Part shown: positions 1 through 9,090 of the stretch, piece by piece
Layout of the letters: each line of letters opens with the position of its first letter
How positions within the stretch are numbered: position 1 is the first letter of the stretch
Source of the DNA: Massilia sp. erpn
Lineage (GTDB): Bacteria; Pseudomonadota; Gammaproteobacteria; Burkholderiales; Burkholderiaceae_D
Reading direction: 5' to 3'
Assembly: GCF_024400215.1 (NCBI RefSeq)
Contig: NZ_CP053748.1
Span: 1,860,001-1,924,000 of the forward strand
DNA: 64,000 bases
Notes under the pieces: generated by a model
What the model was told of the DNA's origin: nothing
The model's database searches: none
What the model saw: the letters and a program-made list of their open reading frames with translations, nothing else
Program-made: the position numbers and the translations under genes

Positions 1-29
1 AGCATAGTCCACGGCGCGACAGCATGCAA

Positions 30-1331
30 CTAGCCCTGGTCCAGCAGCTTGCGCAGAACGCGCGCGAACTCCTGCGCTTTTTCCTCGGTGATCGTGGAGA
101 TGGTGATGCGCAAGCCGTGTGCAGGCGCTTGCAGACCGAAGGATTCGCCGCCGCGCACCAGCCATCCGCGCTGCGCCAATGCCAATATCAGCGGCTGGGA
201 GTTTTGCTGCAATGGCAGCCAGAGATTCAAGCCATCGGCAGGCGATGCCACGGCGATGCCTTGCTGCGCCAGCGCCCGTGTCATGATTTCACGATGCTGT
301 GCATACCCATCCCTGGCGCGGGCGATTTGTTCTGATACCTCCGGCGAAGAAAGGCAGGCCGCAACGGCATCCTGCAAAAGATGGCTGACCCAGTTCGTGC
401 CCGGAGCCAGGCGTAGACGCAGGCGCTGGGAGGTCTGCGCATCGCTTGCCACGAAGGCCAGGCGCAGGTCGGGACCGAACATTTTGGAGACGGAGCGTAT
501 CAGCGCCCAGCGGCGGGCCGTGGGCGGAATCACATCCTGATAGTCCATTACCGACAGCAGGGAAAAATGGTCGTCGGCGATGACCAGTACATGCGGATAC
601 CTTGCCAGCACTGCGCGCAGCTTGCGCGCTCGCGCCGGACTCAGACTGCAGCCGCTTGGATTGTGGGCGCGTGGCGTGACGATGACGGCTTGCGCGCCCT
701 GCGCCAGTGCCTCTTCCAGCGCCTCGGCCTGCATGCCCTGCGCATCGACGGCCACGCCCACGGTTTGCAGTCCGGCGGCGCGCAGCGCATTCACACTGCT
801 GAGGAAGCAGGGATCTTCCACCGCTACCTTATCGCCCGCCACCAGGTGCGCCGCCAGCAGCCTTTCGATCGCATCCACCGAGCCGTGCGTCAGATTGATT
901 TCCAGCTGCTCCGGGCAATCCCGGGACAGCCAGTGGCGTGCCGCGGCTTCCAGTTCAGGATCGACCGGCGGCTCGCCATACAGGCGCGTGCGGTAGGGCT
1001 TGCGGGCCAGGGCGGCGCCGATATCCGGCAGCCAGGCTGGATTCGGGTTGCCGCTGCCCAGGTCGGCCAGCGGTGAACCGGGCAGCACGCCTTCCTGCTC
1101 GCCAGGGCCGCTCTGGGCGCGGATCACCGTGCCCAAGCGCCCTTGCGTGACTGCGATGCCGGCTGCCGCCAGGCGCTTGTAGGCCATCGAGATCGTATTG
1201 CGGTTGACGCCCAGCGTGGCGGCCAGGTCGCGCACCGTGGGCAGCTCCTGGCCGGCCGTCAAGGCGCCCGTCTGGGTCAGCATGCGGATGCTGTCGAATA
1301 TGTCTGCCGCGGTTTTTCCTGTAATACCCAT
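30..1331 (-). CDS. MocR/GntR-type PLP-dependent transcriptional regulator
   Basis: The 433-residue protein has an N-terminal GntR winged helix-turn-helix (about residues 10-75, with the typical 'ELPTVRDLAATLGVNRNT' segment) fused to a fold-type I aminotransferase domain (about 95-430). The Schiff-base lysine is visible in SVSKMFG. This is the MocR subfamily layout: the aminotransferase part senses PLP or amino-acid aldimines and the N-terminus binds DNA. It is divergent from yggS, a PLP-homeostasis gene, which suggests control of vitamin B6 metabolism, like PdxR, rather than of a catabolic operon. The target is inferred. The gene is complete; its stop lies 30 bp from the window edge. Confidence 0.88.
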   Translation of the reverse strand: MGITGKTAADIFDSIRMLTQTGALTAGQELPTVRDLAATLGVNRNTISMAYKRLAAAGIAVTQGRLGTVIRAQSGPGEQEGVLPGSPLADLGSGNPNPAWLPDIGAALARKPYRTRLYGEPPVDPELEAAARHWLSRDCPEQLEINLTHGSVDAIERLLAAHLVAGDKVAVEDPCFLSSVNALRAAGLQTVGVAVDAQGMQAEALEEALAQGAQAVIVTPRAHNPSGCSLSPARARKLRAVLARYPHVLVIADDHFSLLSVMDYQDVIPPTARRWALIRSVSKMFGPDLRLAFVASDAQTSQRLRLRLAPGTNWVSHLLQDAVAACLSSPEVSEQIARARDGYAQHREIMTRALAQQGIAVASPADGLNLWLPLQQNSQPLILALAQRGWLVRGGESFGLQAPAHGLRITISTITEEKAQEFARVLRKLLDQG

Positions 1332-1337
1332 AATAAT

Positions 1338-1366
1338 CTAGGACGTGATAGCATTTGGCCTAGGAC
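1338..1366. promoter_or_regulatory. Candidate MocR operator: direct repeat CTAGGAC x2
   Basis: CTAGGAC occurs at 1338-1344 and again at 1360-1366 in the same orientation, 22 bp start to start, which is two helical turns. MocR regulators (GabR, PdxR) are known to bind spaced direct repeats in divergent promoters. The pair sits in the 75-bp gap between the MocR gene and yggS. The site assignment is inferred. Confidence 0.5.
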
Positions 1367-1406
1367 AAATTGTACACCATGGCCTTCTGATATCGAGGTG
1401 AATGCA

Positions 1407-2219
1407 ATGAATGCGGAAAACATCAGCATACCTTTGGAAACCCCGACCTTGCACGACCAGCATGGACGCTGGCCGCAAGCCGCCTCCGTGGCTGATTTCC
1501 AGCGCAATCTCGCTGCTGTCCACGAGCGTATTGCCGCAGCTTGCCGGCGCTCCGGGCGCGATCCGTCCAGCGTGCGCCTGCTCCCGGTGAGCAAGACCGT
1601 GGACGAAGCGCGTATCCGCCTGGCCTACGCCGCCGGTTGCCGCCAGCTCGGCGAGAACAAGGTACAGGAAGCGCATGGCAAGTGGGAGGCGATGGCCGAC
1701 CTGTCCGATGTGCAGTGGTCTGTGATCGGCCATTTGCAGACGAACAAGGCCAAGCTGGTGGCGCGCTTCGCCACCGAATTCCAGGCGCTGGACAGCCTGC
1801 GCCTGGCCGAGGAACTGGACCGGCGCCTGCAGGCCGAAGGCCGGGCACTGGATGTTTTCGTGCAGGTGAATACTTCGGGCGAGGCCAGCAAGTATGGCTT
1901 GCCGCCCGAGGAAGTGGGCGCCTTCCTGCGCGCCCTGCCCGTCTTCTCCGCGCTGCGCGTGCGCGGCTTCATGACGCTGGCCGTGCTGTCGGCCGAAGCC
2001 TCGCGCGTGCGCCAGTGCTTCGCCCTGCTGCGCGGCCTGCGCGACCGTCTGCGCCAGGAGGCGCCGGATGGCATCGGCCTCGATGAACTGTCCATGGGCA
2101 TGTCCGGCGACTACGAGATCGCCATCGAGGAGGGCGCCACGGTGGTGCGCGTGGGCCAGGCCATCTTTGGCGCCCGCTCCACGCCGGACGCATATTACTG
2201 GCCTGCCGTACAGGCTTAA
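1407..2219 (+). CDS. yggS: YggS-family pyridoxal phosphate homeostasis protein
   Basis: The 270-residue protein belongs to the YggS/PROSC (PLPBP) family, a PLP-binding TIM-barrel protein that buffers free pyridoxal 5'-phosphate and has no known enzymatic activity. The PLP lysine is in LLPVSKTVDEARI, followed by GENKVQE, GHLQTNK, VNTSGEASKYG, LSMGMSGDYEIAI and RVGQAIFG, all family hallmarks in order. ATG 1407 is chosen because a GAGGTG ribosome site precedes it and the family N-terminus begins shortly after; the reading frame stays open further upstream. The N-terminal extension of about 25 residues before the conserved core is slightly long. It lies 9 bp upstream of the next gene. Confidence 0.93.
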   Translation: MNAENISIPLETPTLHDQHGRWPQAASVADFQRNLAAVHERIAAACRRSGRDPSSVRLLPVSKTVDEARIRLAYAAGCRQLGENKVQEAHGKWEAMADLSDVQWSVIGHLQTNKAKLVARFATEFQALDSLRLAEELDRRLQAEGRALDVFVQVNTSGEASKYGLPPEEVGAFLRALPVFSALRVRGFMTLAVLSAEASRVRQCFALLRGLRDRLRQEAPDGIGLDELSMGMSGDYEIAIEEGATVVRVGQAIFGARSTPDAYYWPAVQA

Positions 2220-2228
2220 GGAGCCGTC

Positions 2229-2945
2229 ATGCATATCCATTTTGTGGTTCACGAAGCCTTCGAAGCGCCCGGTGCTTATGAAGCCTGGATCAAGACACGC
2301 GCTTACACGGCAAGCTATTCGCGCGTCTATGCCGGCGACCCGTTGCCGCAGACGGTGGACGCGATTGACCTGCTGGTGGTACTGGGTGGCCCGCAATCAC
2401 CAACTACTAGCAAGGAAGCGTGTCCGCATTTCGACTCCGCCGCTGAACAGGCGCTCATCGTCAAATGCGCGGATGCCGGAAAGGCTGTGGTGGGCGTCTG
2501 CCTCGGCGCCCAGCTGATAGGGGCCGCCTTGGGCGCGCCAAGCGAACCTAGTCCCGAAAAGGAGATTGGTAATTTTCCTATCGCGCTCACTGCGGCGGGC
2601 AAGGCCAACGCCAAATTCGCCCACTTCGGCGATACCCTGGAAACAGGACACTGGCATAGCGATATGCCCGGCCTGACTCCGGCTGCGACGGTGATTGCCG
2701 CCAGCGATGGCTGTCCGCGCCAGATCATCGCATACCGCGATCTGGTCTACGGCTTCCAATGCCATATGGAGTTCACGCCCGAGGTGGTGGAACTGCTCAT
2801 TGCCGCTTCCGAAGCGGAGCTGGCAACGCTGACTGCACGCCGCTACGTGCAGCAGCCGGCCGCATTGCGCGCCAACAGCTATGCCGCCATGAACCAGAAG
2901 CTGTTTGTTTTCCTGGATCGCTTGATGCGGGAATATTCGAACTAA
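2229..2945 (+). CDS. Class I glutamine amidotransferase (GMP synthase-like GATase1)
   Basis: The 238-residue protein is a free-standing class I glutamine amidotransferase domain. The nucleophile elbow GVCLGAQL places Cys91, and the partner His and Glu lie in YGFQCHMEFTPE near residues 177-181. VVLGGPQSP matches the oxyanion strand. Such single-domain proteins (YfeJ/GuaA-like) transfer or hydrolyse glutamine or gamma-glutamyl amides; the substrate here is unknown. An AAGGAG ribosome site lies just upstream, and the gene follows yggS by 9 bp, so the two are probably co-transcribed. Confidence 0.85.
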   Translation: MHIHFVVHEAFEAPGAYEAWIKTRAYTASYSRVYAGDPLPQTVDAIDLLVVLGGPQSPTTSKEACPHFDSAAEQALIVKCADAGKAVVGVCLGAQLIGAALGAPSEPSPEKEIGNFPIALTAAGKANAKFAHFGDTLETGHWHSDMPGLTPAATVIAASDGCPRQIIAYRDLVYGFQCHMEFTPEVVELLIAASEAELATLTARRYVQQPAALRANSYAAMNQKLFVFLDRLMREYSN

Positions 2946-3027
2946 ACCAGTCAAATTGATCGGTTTTGTGTAGTTTATTGATCGGATAGGTAGGTTTGTA
3001 AAAACATGCGTGAAATATAATTTCGGC

Positions 3028-3888
3028 ATGGATTTCTACCTTCCCCCACGCACCCCGACCAAGCGAGCCACCCGGCTGCCGCTCCCGCCAGACACGCTCG
3101 CCGTGCGCGACGGCGTAGGCATGATGGCGCAACCCCTGCTGCGCCGTGAGCAGGCCGTGTGCGGTTTCCAGTTTTTCGACGCCACGCTCTTGCTGGTCCG
3201 TTCGGGAACACTGACGCTCGATATCGGCGCAACGCAGCAGCTCCTGGACACGCCATTGACGCTGCTTGCCGTGGCCCAGCACACCCGCGCCGACGTCCGC
3301 AAAACCCCCGGCGGGGAAGAGCGGGTCTTCCGCTCCACTTTCCTGGCCTTGCCGCCCGAAGTAATCCTGGCGTTCTACCAACAATACGAAAGCGAAGCCG
3401 CGCTATCTTCGCCCCTCAGCTCCGCGCACCGGCTCGACCTCGACACCCAGCTGGCCGATACGCTGGACTACTGCGTGCGCGGGATGTTGGCGGCCCAGGT
3501 CAGCGACCGCGAACAGCGGCATAGGCTGATCGGACTTCTGCTCGCGCTGGCGGAACGGGGTTGCATCTTCCCCCGCCCTTCTGTACTGCAGATCGGCGAC
3601 AGGCTGAAAGGCTTGCTCAGTCCCGTCCCACAGCGCCGCTGGACAGCGGCAATGGCGGCGCATGAACTGGCGATGAGCGAAGCGACGCTGCGGCGCCGGC
3701 TGGCCAGCGAGAATCTGCGCTTTGAAACCCTTTTGCTGGATATCCGCATGCACCACGCCATGACGCTGCTGCAAACCACAGCGTGGAGCATTCCCCAGAT
3801 TGCCGAGGCGTCTGGATATCAGGCCAGTTCCCGTTTTGCTTCGCGCTTCCGCGAACGCTTTGGCTGCCCGCCGTCGCGCGCGCGCTGA
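3028..3888 (+). CDS. AraC-family transcriptional regulator
   Basis: The 287-residue protein has an N-terminal AraC-type ligand/dimerisation domain (about residues 25-175) and a C-terminal double helix-turn-helix (about 185-285). The second HTH shows the AraC signature SIPQIAEASGYQASSRFASRFRE. ATG 3028 is used; an in-frame GTG at 3010 would add six residues, and neither has a convincing ribosome site. It lies 43 bp upstream of, and in the same direction as, an exported metallo-hydrolase gene, which is its most likely target. The inducer is unknown. Confidence 0.87.
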   Translation: MDFYLPPRTPTKRATRLPLPPDTLAVRDGVGMMAQPLLRREQAVCGFQFFDATLLLVRSGTLTLDIGATQQLLDTPLTLLAVAQHTRADVRKTPGGEERVFRSTFLALPPEVILAFYQQYESEAALSSPLSSAHRLDLDTQLADTLDYCVRGMLAAQVSDREQRHRLIGLLLALAERGCIFPRPSVLQIGDRLKGLLSPVPQRRWTAAMAAHELAMSEATLRRRLASENLRFETLLLDIRMHHAMTLLQTTAWSIPQIAEASGYQASSRFASRFRERFGCPPSRAR

Positions 3889-3931
3889 ATCCCCCGCAAT
3901 AAAAACTTAACCCGAAATAAGGAAGACCGTA

Positions 3932-4900
3932 ATGTTCGATACCCTGTTCAAATTGTCCCAGCCTATCGCCGTGGCAGCCGCTGTGGCAGCCGCATTTTCC
4001 TTCGCTCCGGCGCAGGCCGCCGCGCCGATGGCCAAGTTCCAGGCGCCGGGTTTCTACCGCACCATGCTGGGTGATTTCGAGGTGACGGTGCTGAGTGACG
4101 GAACCACCGAGCTGCCGGTCGATAAGCTGCTGCAGCAGCCGGCCGCGAAGAACAACCAGGCCTTGCGCAAGGCGTTCACGAAAAGCCCGCTGGAGACCTC
4201 CTTCAACGGTTTCCTGATCAATACCGGCAGCAAGCTGGTTCTGATCGACACCGGCGCCGCCAGCCTGTTCGGCCCCACGCTGGGCAAGCTGGCCGGCAAT
4301 CTGAAAGCGGCCGGCTACCAGCCGGAGCAGGTCGATGAAATCTACATCACCCATATGCACTTCGACCACGTGGGCGGGCTGGCCGCCGGCAAAGAGGCGG
4401 CCTTCCCCAACGCCGTGGTCCGCGCCGGCAAGGCCGATGCCGACTATTGGCTGAGCCAGGCGAATATGGACAAGGCGCCAGCGGACACGAAGGGCTTCTT
4501 CCAGGGCGCGATGAGCTCCATGGCCCCGTATATCGGCGCCAACAAGTTCCAACCGATCACGCAGAACGGTGAGCTGACCCCCGGTATCAAGTCCTATGCC
4601 AGCGCCGGCCATACGCCAGGCCACATCAGCTACATTGTCGAGAGCAAGGGCGAAAAGCTGGTGCTGCTGGGCGACTTGATCCACGTCGCCGCGGTGCAGT
4701 TCGAGAACCCCTCCGTCGGCATGGCTTTTGACAGCGAAGGCAAGGCCGCCATAGCTGAGCGCAAAGCCGCATTTGCGGCGGCCGCCAAGGACGGCTATCT
4801 GATCGGCGCCGCGCACCTCCCCTTCCCGGCACTGGGCCACCTGAAGGCCAGCGGCAAAGGCTATACCTTCATTCCGGTGAACTACTCCGTGCCACGCTAA
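3932..4900 (+). CDS. Exported metallo-beta-lactamase-fold hydrolase
   Basis: The 322-residue protein starts with a Sec signal peptide (hydrophobic residues 10-28, probable cleavage after AQA near residue 29). The metallo-beta-lactamase motif HMHFDHVGG lies near residue 140, with further metal ligands in SAGHTPGHISY and LGDLIH, so two zinc ions are expected in the periplasmic active site. The family includes lactonases, glyoxalase II-like enzymes and beta-lactamases; the sequence does not fix the substrate. A strong AAGGAAG ribosome site precedes ATG 3932. The AraC gene immediately upstream probably controls it. Confidence 0.85.
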   Translation: MFDTLFKLSQPIAVAAAVAAAFSFAPAQAAAPMAKFQAPGFYRTMLGDFEVTVLSDGTTELPVDKLLQQPAAKNNQALRKAFTKSPLETSFNGFLINTGSKLVLIDTGAASLFGPTLGKLAGNLKAAGYQPEQVDEIYITHMHFDHVGGLAAGKEAAFPNAVVRAGKADADYWLSQANMDKAPADTKGFFQGAMSSMAPYIGANKFQPITQNGELTPGIKSYASAGHTPGHISYIVESKGEKLVLLGDLIHVAAVQFENPSVGMAFDSEGKAAIAERKAAFAAAAKDGYLIGAAHLPFPALGHLKASGKGYTFIPVNYSVPR

Positions 4901-4913
4901 GCGGCTCCTGGCG

Positions 4914-5684
4914 TCACATCTGCCGGAAGTGATGCAGGTAGCTGCGGCTGACCGGCAAGACCTCCTTGCGTCCGCGCAGATGCAGTTCGGCGGTTTCGTT
5001 CACGCCGCGCACGACTTCAGTCACATAGCCGAGGTTCACGATGGCGGAACGATGAATTTGCACGAAGCGCTCGGGATCGAGTTCCTCCGCCAGTTCGCGG
5101 ATGCTCTTGCGTATCAGCGCTTCGCCTTCATCCCACGCCACCAGGGTATATTTTTCCTCGGCGCGCAGAAAGCTGATCTGCTCGACCGGTATCAGCCGCA
5201 CGCTATTGCCGACCGATGCCTTGATCCATTGCAGCCAGCGCCGCGGCGGGATGCGCTGTTCCAGCCTTCCCGCCAGCAGGTCCAGCGCCGCATCCAACGC
5301 CTGGTTGGCCTGGAACGGTGCCGTCAGCTGGCGCTGCAAACGCTGCACCGTATCGGCAAGGCGTTCCGCATCGATAGGCTTGACGAGATAGTCGATGGCG
5401 CCTTGCTCGAATGCCTGTAGCGCATACTGCTCGTAAGCAGTAACGAAGACCAGGTGCGCGCGGCGCGCCAGCGCCTTGGCCGTTTCAATGCCGTTCAATC
5501 CCGGCATATGAATATCGAGGAACACGATCTGCGGCTGGAATTGTTCGAACAGTTCCAGTGCCTCGGCGCCATTGCGGGCATCGCCGGTCAGGTGCAGTTC
5601 CGGCCATAGCTGCGCCAGATGGCTGCGCAGGCGCTCGCGCAGCAGCGGCTCGTCATCGGCGATGAGGGCGGAGATTGGCGTCAT
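4914..5684 (-). CDS. LytTR-type response regulator (LytR/AlgR family)
   Basis: The 256-residue protein has a receiver domain (residues 1-125; acidic pocket Asp10/Asp11, phospho-acceptor Asp57 in VFLDIHMPG, Lys in YLVKPID) and a C-terminal LytTR DNA-binding domain (about 150-254) with FVQIHRSAIVNL and LPVSRSYLHHF. ATG 5684 overlaps the kinase stop by 4 bp, supporting translational coupling and excluding the longer upstream reading frame. The paired kinase is the membrane protein encoded just upstream. LytTR regulators often control exopolysaccharide, fimbriae or autolysis; the target here is unknown. Confidence 0.92.
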   Translation of the reverse strand: MTPISALIADDEPLLRERLRSHLAQLWPELHLTGDARNGAEALELFEQFQPQIVFLDIHMPGLNGIETAKALARRAHLVFVTAYEQYALQAFEQGAIDYLVKPIDAERLADTVQRLQRQLTAPFQANQALDAALDLLAGRLEQRIPPRRWLQWIKASVGNSVRLIPVEQISFLRAEEKYTLVAWDEGEALIRKSIRELAEELDPERFVQIHRSAIVNLGYVTEVVRGVNETAELHLRGRKEVLPVSRSYLHHFRQM

Positions 5685-6751
5685 GGCTTCGGTTCCGGAT
5701 AAAAGTGCAGTTCCACGCGCAGGCCGCGCGGCGCTTGCTCGTGCAGTTCGATATGTGCGTCGCCGCCGTAAAACGCTTGCAGGCGGGTGCGCAGATTGCT
5801 CAAGCCCGTCCCCGGCTGCGCCGTTTCGGACATGCCCATGCCGCTGTCGCTTACCCATAAGAGCACCTTGCCGTCCGCAGGATCGCGCTGGCCGCCCACT
5901 TCGATACGGCCGCCGTCCACGCTGGGATCGATGCCGTGACGGACCGCGTTTTCCACCAGCGTCAGCAAAGCCATGGCAGGAAAGCGAAGCTGGGCCAGCG
6001 CGGGCAGTTCGGCCACGGTAAATTGCAGACGGTCCGGCATGCGCAAACGCATCAGCTCCAGGTAATTGCGCACCAGTTGCAATTCCGTTTCCAGCGTGGC
6101 GTCGGCATCGCCCAGGCGCGGCATGGCGGCGCGCAGATAGGCGATCAGGTGGCGCAGCACCGGTCCCGCATTGCTGGAGCCTGCGGCGACCAGCGCTTCC
6201 ACATTCGCCAGGGTATTGAACAGGAAATGCGGCTCGATCTGGGCCTGCAGCAGGCGCATGCGCGCATCGAGCAGTTCGCGTTCCAGCGTATTCCTTTCCA
6301 GCTCCGCCTGCAGCCGGTCGGCACGTTCGTTCGCCCTGCGCTCATTGCGCATCGCCAGCAGGGAGAACAGCAGGCCAAAGACCAGCGCCAGAATCACCAT
6401 CAGAATGTGGCCGATCAGCGTTTCGGTCTTGTGCAGATAGGCCAGCACATTGCCGCCCTGGCTCAGCACCGCCGTACCCAGCGAGGCCAGGGGCGCCATC
6501 AGCACAATGGCGAACAGCCGGGCCGCTCCTGGCGCCAGCCAGCGCGGATGCCACTTGCCGGCCGCCGAATAGGCCATCAGCAGGCAGCCGCCCACAAAGC
6601 CCACGCGGGAAAATACCGTGGCAAAGGGCGTGCTGGTGAGCGCATGCAGCAGCCATGACAGCAGCAAGGTGGCTGCCGTGACGATCGCCGTCTGCCGCAG
6701 GGTAGGCAGGGCGCTGCGGGACGAACGGACGGCGGAAGGCGCGGGACTCAT
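5681..6751 (-). CDS. LytS/AlgZ-type membrane sensor histidine kinase
   Basis: The 356-residue protein has four or so N-terminal membrane segments (about residues 20-140), a coiled linker, and a His_kinase (pfam06580-type) region with the phospho-acceptor His in QAQIEPHFLFNTLANVEAL, then a HATPase with LVENAVRHGID and SGMGMSET. It should phosphorylate the LytTR regulator whose start overlaps its stop codon. ATG 6751 is used; the frame extends to a TTG at 6775 that lacks a ribosome site. The signal sensed is not evident. Confidence 0.9.
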   Translation of the reverse strand: MSPAPSAVRSSRSALPTLRQTAIVTAATLLLSWLLHALTSTPFATVFSRVGFVGGCLLMAYSAAGKWHPRWLAPGAARLFAIVLMAPLASLGTAVLSQGGNVLAYLHKTETLIGHILMVILALVFGLLFSLLAMRNERRANERADRLQAELERNTLERELLDARMRLLQAQIEPHFLFNTLANVEALVAAGSSNAGPVLRHLIAYLRAAMPRLGDADATLETELQLVRNYLELMRLRMPDRLQFTVAELPALAQLRFPAMALLTLVENAVRHGIDPSVDGGRIEVGGQRDPADGKVLLWVSDSGMGMSETAQPGTGLSNLRTRLQAFYGGDAHIELHEQAPRGLRVELHFYPEPKP

Positions 6752-6889
6752 CGCGCCACAATAACCGTAAGCCAACCGTCGTTCAAGCCCCTAAAACCGT
6801 CGCCGGTCGCATGGATTCCGCGTTTGCGCACCAGCAGCGCGCCTGGCTGGCTACTCTGGCCCATGTCCAACCAACCAGGAGACAGCGCC

Positions 6890-7744
6890 ATGCCAGACCT
6901 GATATCAGCAAGCTCTACCCCCTTCTACTCCCAGCCAATGCGCGCGGCGCGCGGCACCTCGCGGGCAAAGGCTACGCTGAACGCGGCCGCGACGCTGTGG
7001 TTTCTGCTCGCGCTGACGGGCCAGCTGATCTTCGTGGCCTATATCGTCGCCCTGTATGGCGGCGCGGCGGTGCGCGGCGATCTGCAGGCCTGGAATCAGG
7101 TCATGAGCCACGGTTATGTGGCTGGCGACCGCGCCGGCAATCTGGCGATCGGCGCGCATCTGCTGCTGGCCGCCGTCACCATGCTGGGCGGTGCGCTGCA
7201 GCTGATTCCCCGCTTGCGCACCCTGGCTCCCACTTTCCACCGCTGGAATGGACGCGTCTATCTCACGGGCGCCGTGGTGGGCAGTTTGAGCGGTCTGTAT
7301 ATGCTGTGGTTTCGCGGCGCGGTGGGCGACACGGTCCAGCACATCGGCACCAGCCTGAATGCCGCGCTGATCCTGCTGTGCAGCGGCATGGCTCTGCGCA
7401 CCGCCCTGGCACGCAGTTTTGCTGCACACCGGCGCTGGGCGCTGCGGCTGTTTTTATGCGTCAGCGGCGTCTGGTTCTTCCGTATTGGGCTGATGTTCTG
7501 GCTGGCGCTGAATGGCGGCCCTGCCGGTTTCGATCCCAAGACCTTCAGCGGCCCTTTCCTGAGTTTTCTGGCCTATGCCCAGTACCTGTTGCCGCTGGCC
7601 GTGCTGGAGCTTTATCTGCGCTGCCGTGAGCGCGGCAACGCGGCGGCCCGCTTCGCCATGGCTGCTGTGCTGTTTGCATCGAGTGCCGCCACCGCCGTGG
7701 GCGTGACCGTAGCGGCCATGGGCATGTGGCTGCCCAGGATGTAG
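6890..7744 (+). CDS. DUF2306 multi-pass membrane protein
   Basis: The 284-residue protein has about seven hydrophobic segments and the DUF2306 features HLLLAAVTMLGGALQLIPRLR and HRWNGRVYL with conserved His residues, reminiscent of cytochrome-like membrane families. The function is unknown. ATG 6890 is preferred because AGGAGA lies 8-9 bp upstream; ATG 6863 is an alternative that adds nine residues. It is divergent from the LytS-type kinase gene. Confidence 0.75.
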   Translation: MPDLISASSTPFYSQPMRAARGTSRAKATLNAAATLWFLLALTGQLIFVAYIVALYGGAAVRGDLQAWNQVMSHGYVAGDRAGNLAIGAHLLLAAVTMLGGALQLIPRLRTLAPTFHRWNGRVYLTGAVVGSLSGLYMLWFRGAVGDTVQHIGTSLNAALILLCSGMALRTALARSFAAHRRWALRLFLCVSGVWFFRIGLMFWLALNGGPAGFDPKTFSGPFLSFLAYAQYLLPLAVLELYLRCRERGNAAARFAMAAVLFASSAATAVGVTVAAMGMWLPRM

Positions 7745-7804
7745 CGGCTGTGAGAGTTTCTGCAATTGTGCTAAGTTAGCAAAAATCCGTTTTTGTTCTT
7801 AGCC

Positions 7805-8782
7805 ATGAAATTAATTTTTGCCGCCCTGCTCCTTCCCTCCTTCGCCTTTGCCAACGATGGCATCGGCGCCGTCAGTACCGGCGGTATTGTCTTCCGCAAG
7901 ACCGACGCCATCGCCATGAAGAAGGAAGTACTCAACGTCAGTCATGATCTGATCAGCGTGGACTACGAGTTTGTGAACGAATCGCCGCGCGATGTGGAGG
8001 AAACCATTATCTTCCCGTTGCCTGAATATCCGGTGGCGATCCAGATGGGCAATACCTACTACGGCCAGCCCAGCGGCTTTTCAATCTATGTGGATGGCCG
8101 GCCAGTCGGCTTCATCACCCGCGTGCAGGCCACGCTCGATGAGCGCGACGTCACGACCCAGCTGAAGAAAGCCGGCTTGAGCGATGCGCAGATCGCTTTC
8201 AGTGCCGCTTTCAAGGACGGTGCAAAAGTACCGGAGCTGAGTGCCCGGCAGCGGCAGCAGCTGATGGAGCTTGGGCTGATCGGCGAGCTGGCCGATGGCG
8301 AAATCGGCTCGCGCTGGTCGGTGCGGGTGAACTACATCTGGCGGCAGAAATTCCCCGCCCGCAAAGTGCTGCGCGTGCACCATGAATACCGTCCCTTCGT
8401 TTCCGCCGGCACCGGCGCATCGACGACCGCCGACGACTTCGCACAGCGCTACTGCGCCGACCAAGCCTTCTTCAAAGCCCACGAGAAAATAGCGGCGCGC
8501 ACGGAGGGCGGTTTCCCCAACGCCCGCGCTGTCTCCTACATCCTCAAGACCGGCAACACCTGGAAGCGCGGCATCGAAGACTTCACCCTGAACATCGTCA
8601 AGCGCAGTCCGGTGGAACTGGTCAGCCTATGCTTCCCCGGCGATTTCAAAAGGATCGACGCCCAAACCCTGCAAGTGCGCCTGAAAAACTTCCGTCCCGC
8701 CGACGACCTGGCCATTTACTTCGCCAATGTGGAGCACAGCGAGGAGGATGGCTCCGGCGTCATGCCGGCAGCAGCGAAGTAA
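7805..8782 (+). CDS. DUF4424-like exported protein
   Basis: The 325-residue protein starts with a short Sec signal peptide (residues 1-16, cleavage probably after FAFA). The mature part shows the DUF4424 pattern: NDGIGAVSTGGIVFRKTDAI near the start, VNESPRDVEETIIFPLP, and the late WKRGIEDFTLNI segment. It is expected to be periplasmic; no function is established for the family. ATG 7805 fits the signal peptide best, although no clear ribosome site is seen and a TTG four codons upstream is open. Confidence 0.72.
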   Translation: MKLIFAALLLPSFAFANDGIGAVSTGGIVFRKTDAIAMKKEVLNVSHDLISVDYEFVNESPRDVEETIIFPLPEYPVAIQMGNTYYGQPSGFSIYVDGRPVGFITRVQATLDERDVTTQLKKAGLSDAQIAFSAAFKDGAKVPELSARQRQQLMELGLIGELADGEIGSRWSVRVNYIWRQKFPARKVLRVHHEYRPFVSAGTGASTTADDFAQRYCADQAFFKAHEKIAARTEGGFPNARAVSYILKTGNTWKRGIEDFTLNIVKRSPVELVSLCFPGDFKRIDAQTLQVRLKNFRPADDLAIYFANVEHSEEDGSGVMPAAAK

Positions 8783-8794
8783 GCATATCAGATG

Positions 8795-9081
8795 CTATTT
8801 TCCACCAGATGGCCATTGCTGCGCTGTGTGTTTTATGCGCAGGATTTCAACCTTGTCTTTGATTAGGCGGTAGATTACGCATAGCTTTCATGCGCAACCA
8901 GCTCATATGTTCCTCGTTTGCGGCCAATATGGCCTAGGCGGGGATGTGTGGCGAGAGGAGAAATTTTGCCTTCGATGAGATCGACCATTTTGGCCGCATT
9001 CGCAGGACTTTCCCTGGCAATGTACTGACCGATCTTAATCAGATCGTTAATGGCCTGCCGCTTCCAATGAATGGCATGCAC
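8795..9081 (-). pseudogene. ParE/RelE-type toxin, frameshifted near the C-terminus
   Basis: The frame from ATG 9081 encodes a ParE-family N-terminus (WKRQAINDLIKIGQYI, then THPRLGHIGRKRGTYELV) but stops at 8875 after 68 residues, before the last strand the family needs. In the next frame the missing end continues directly: VIYRLIKDKVEILRIKHTAQQWP, stop at 8795-8797. A single missing base near 8877-8880 explains this; the span 8795-9081 is 287 bp, one short of 96 codons. The product would lack the C-terminal strand and conserved His/Trp tail, so the toxin is probably inactive unless the base is a sequencing error. Confidence 0.8.
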
Positions 9082-9090
9082 GCGCCACTC

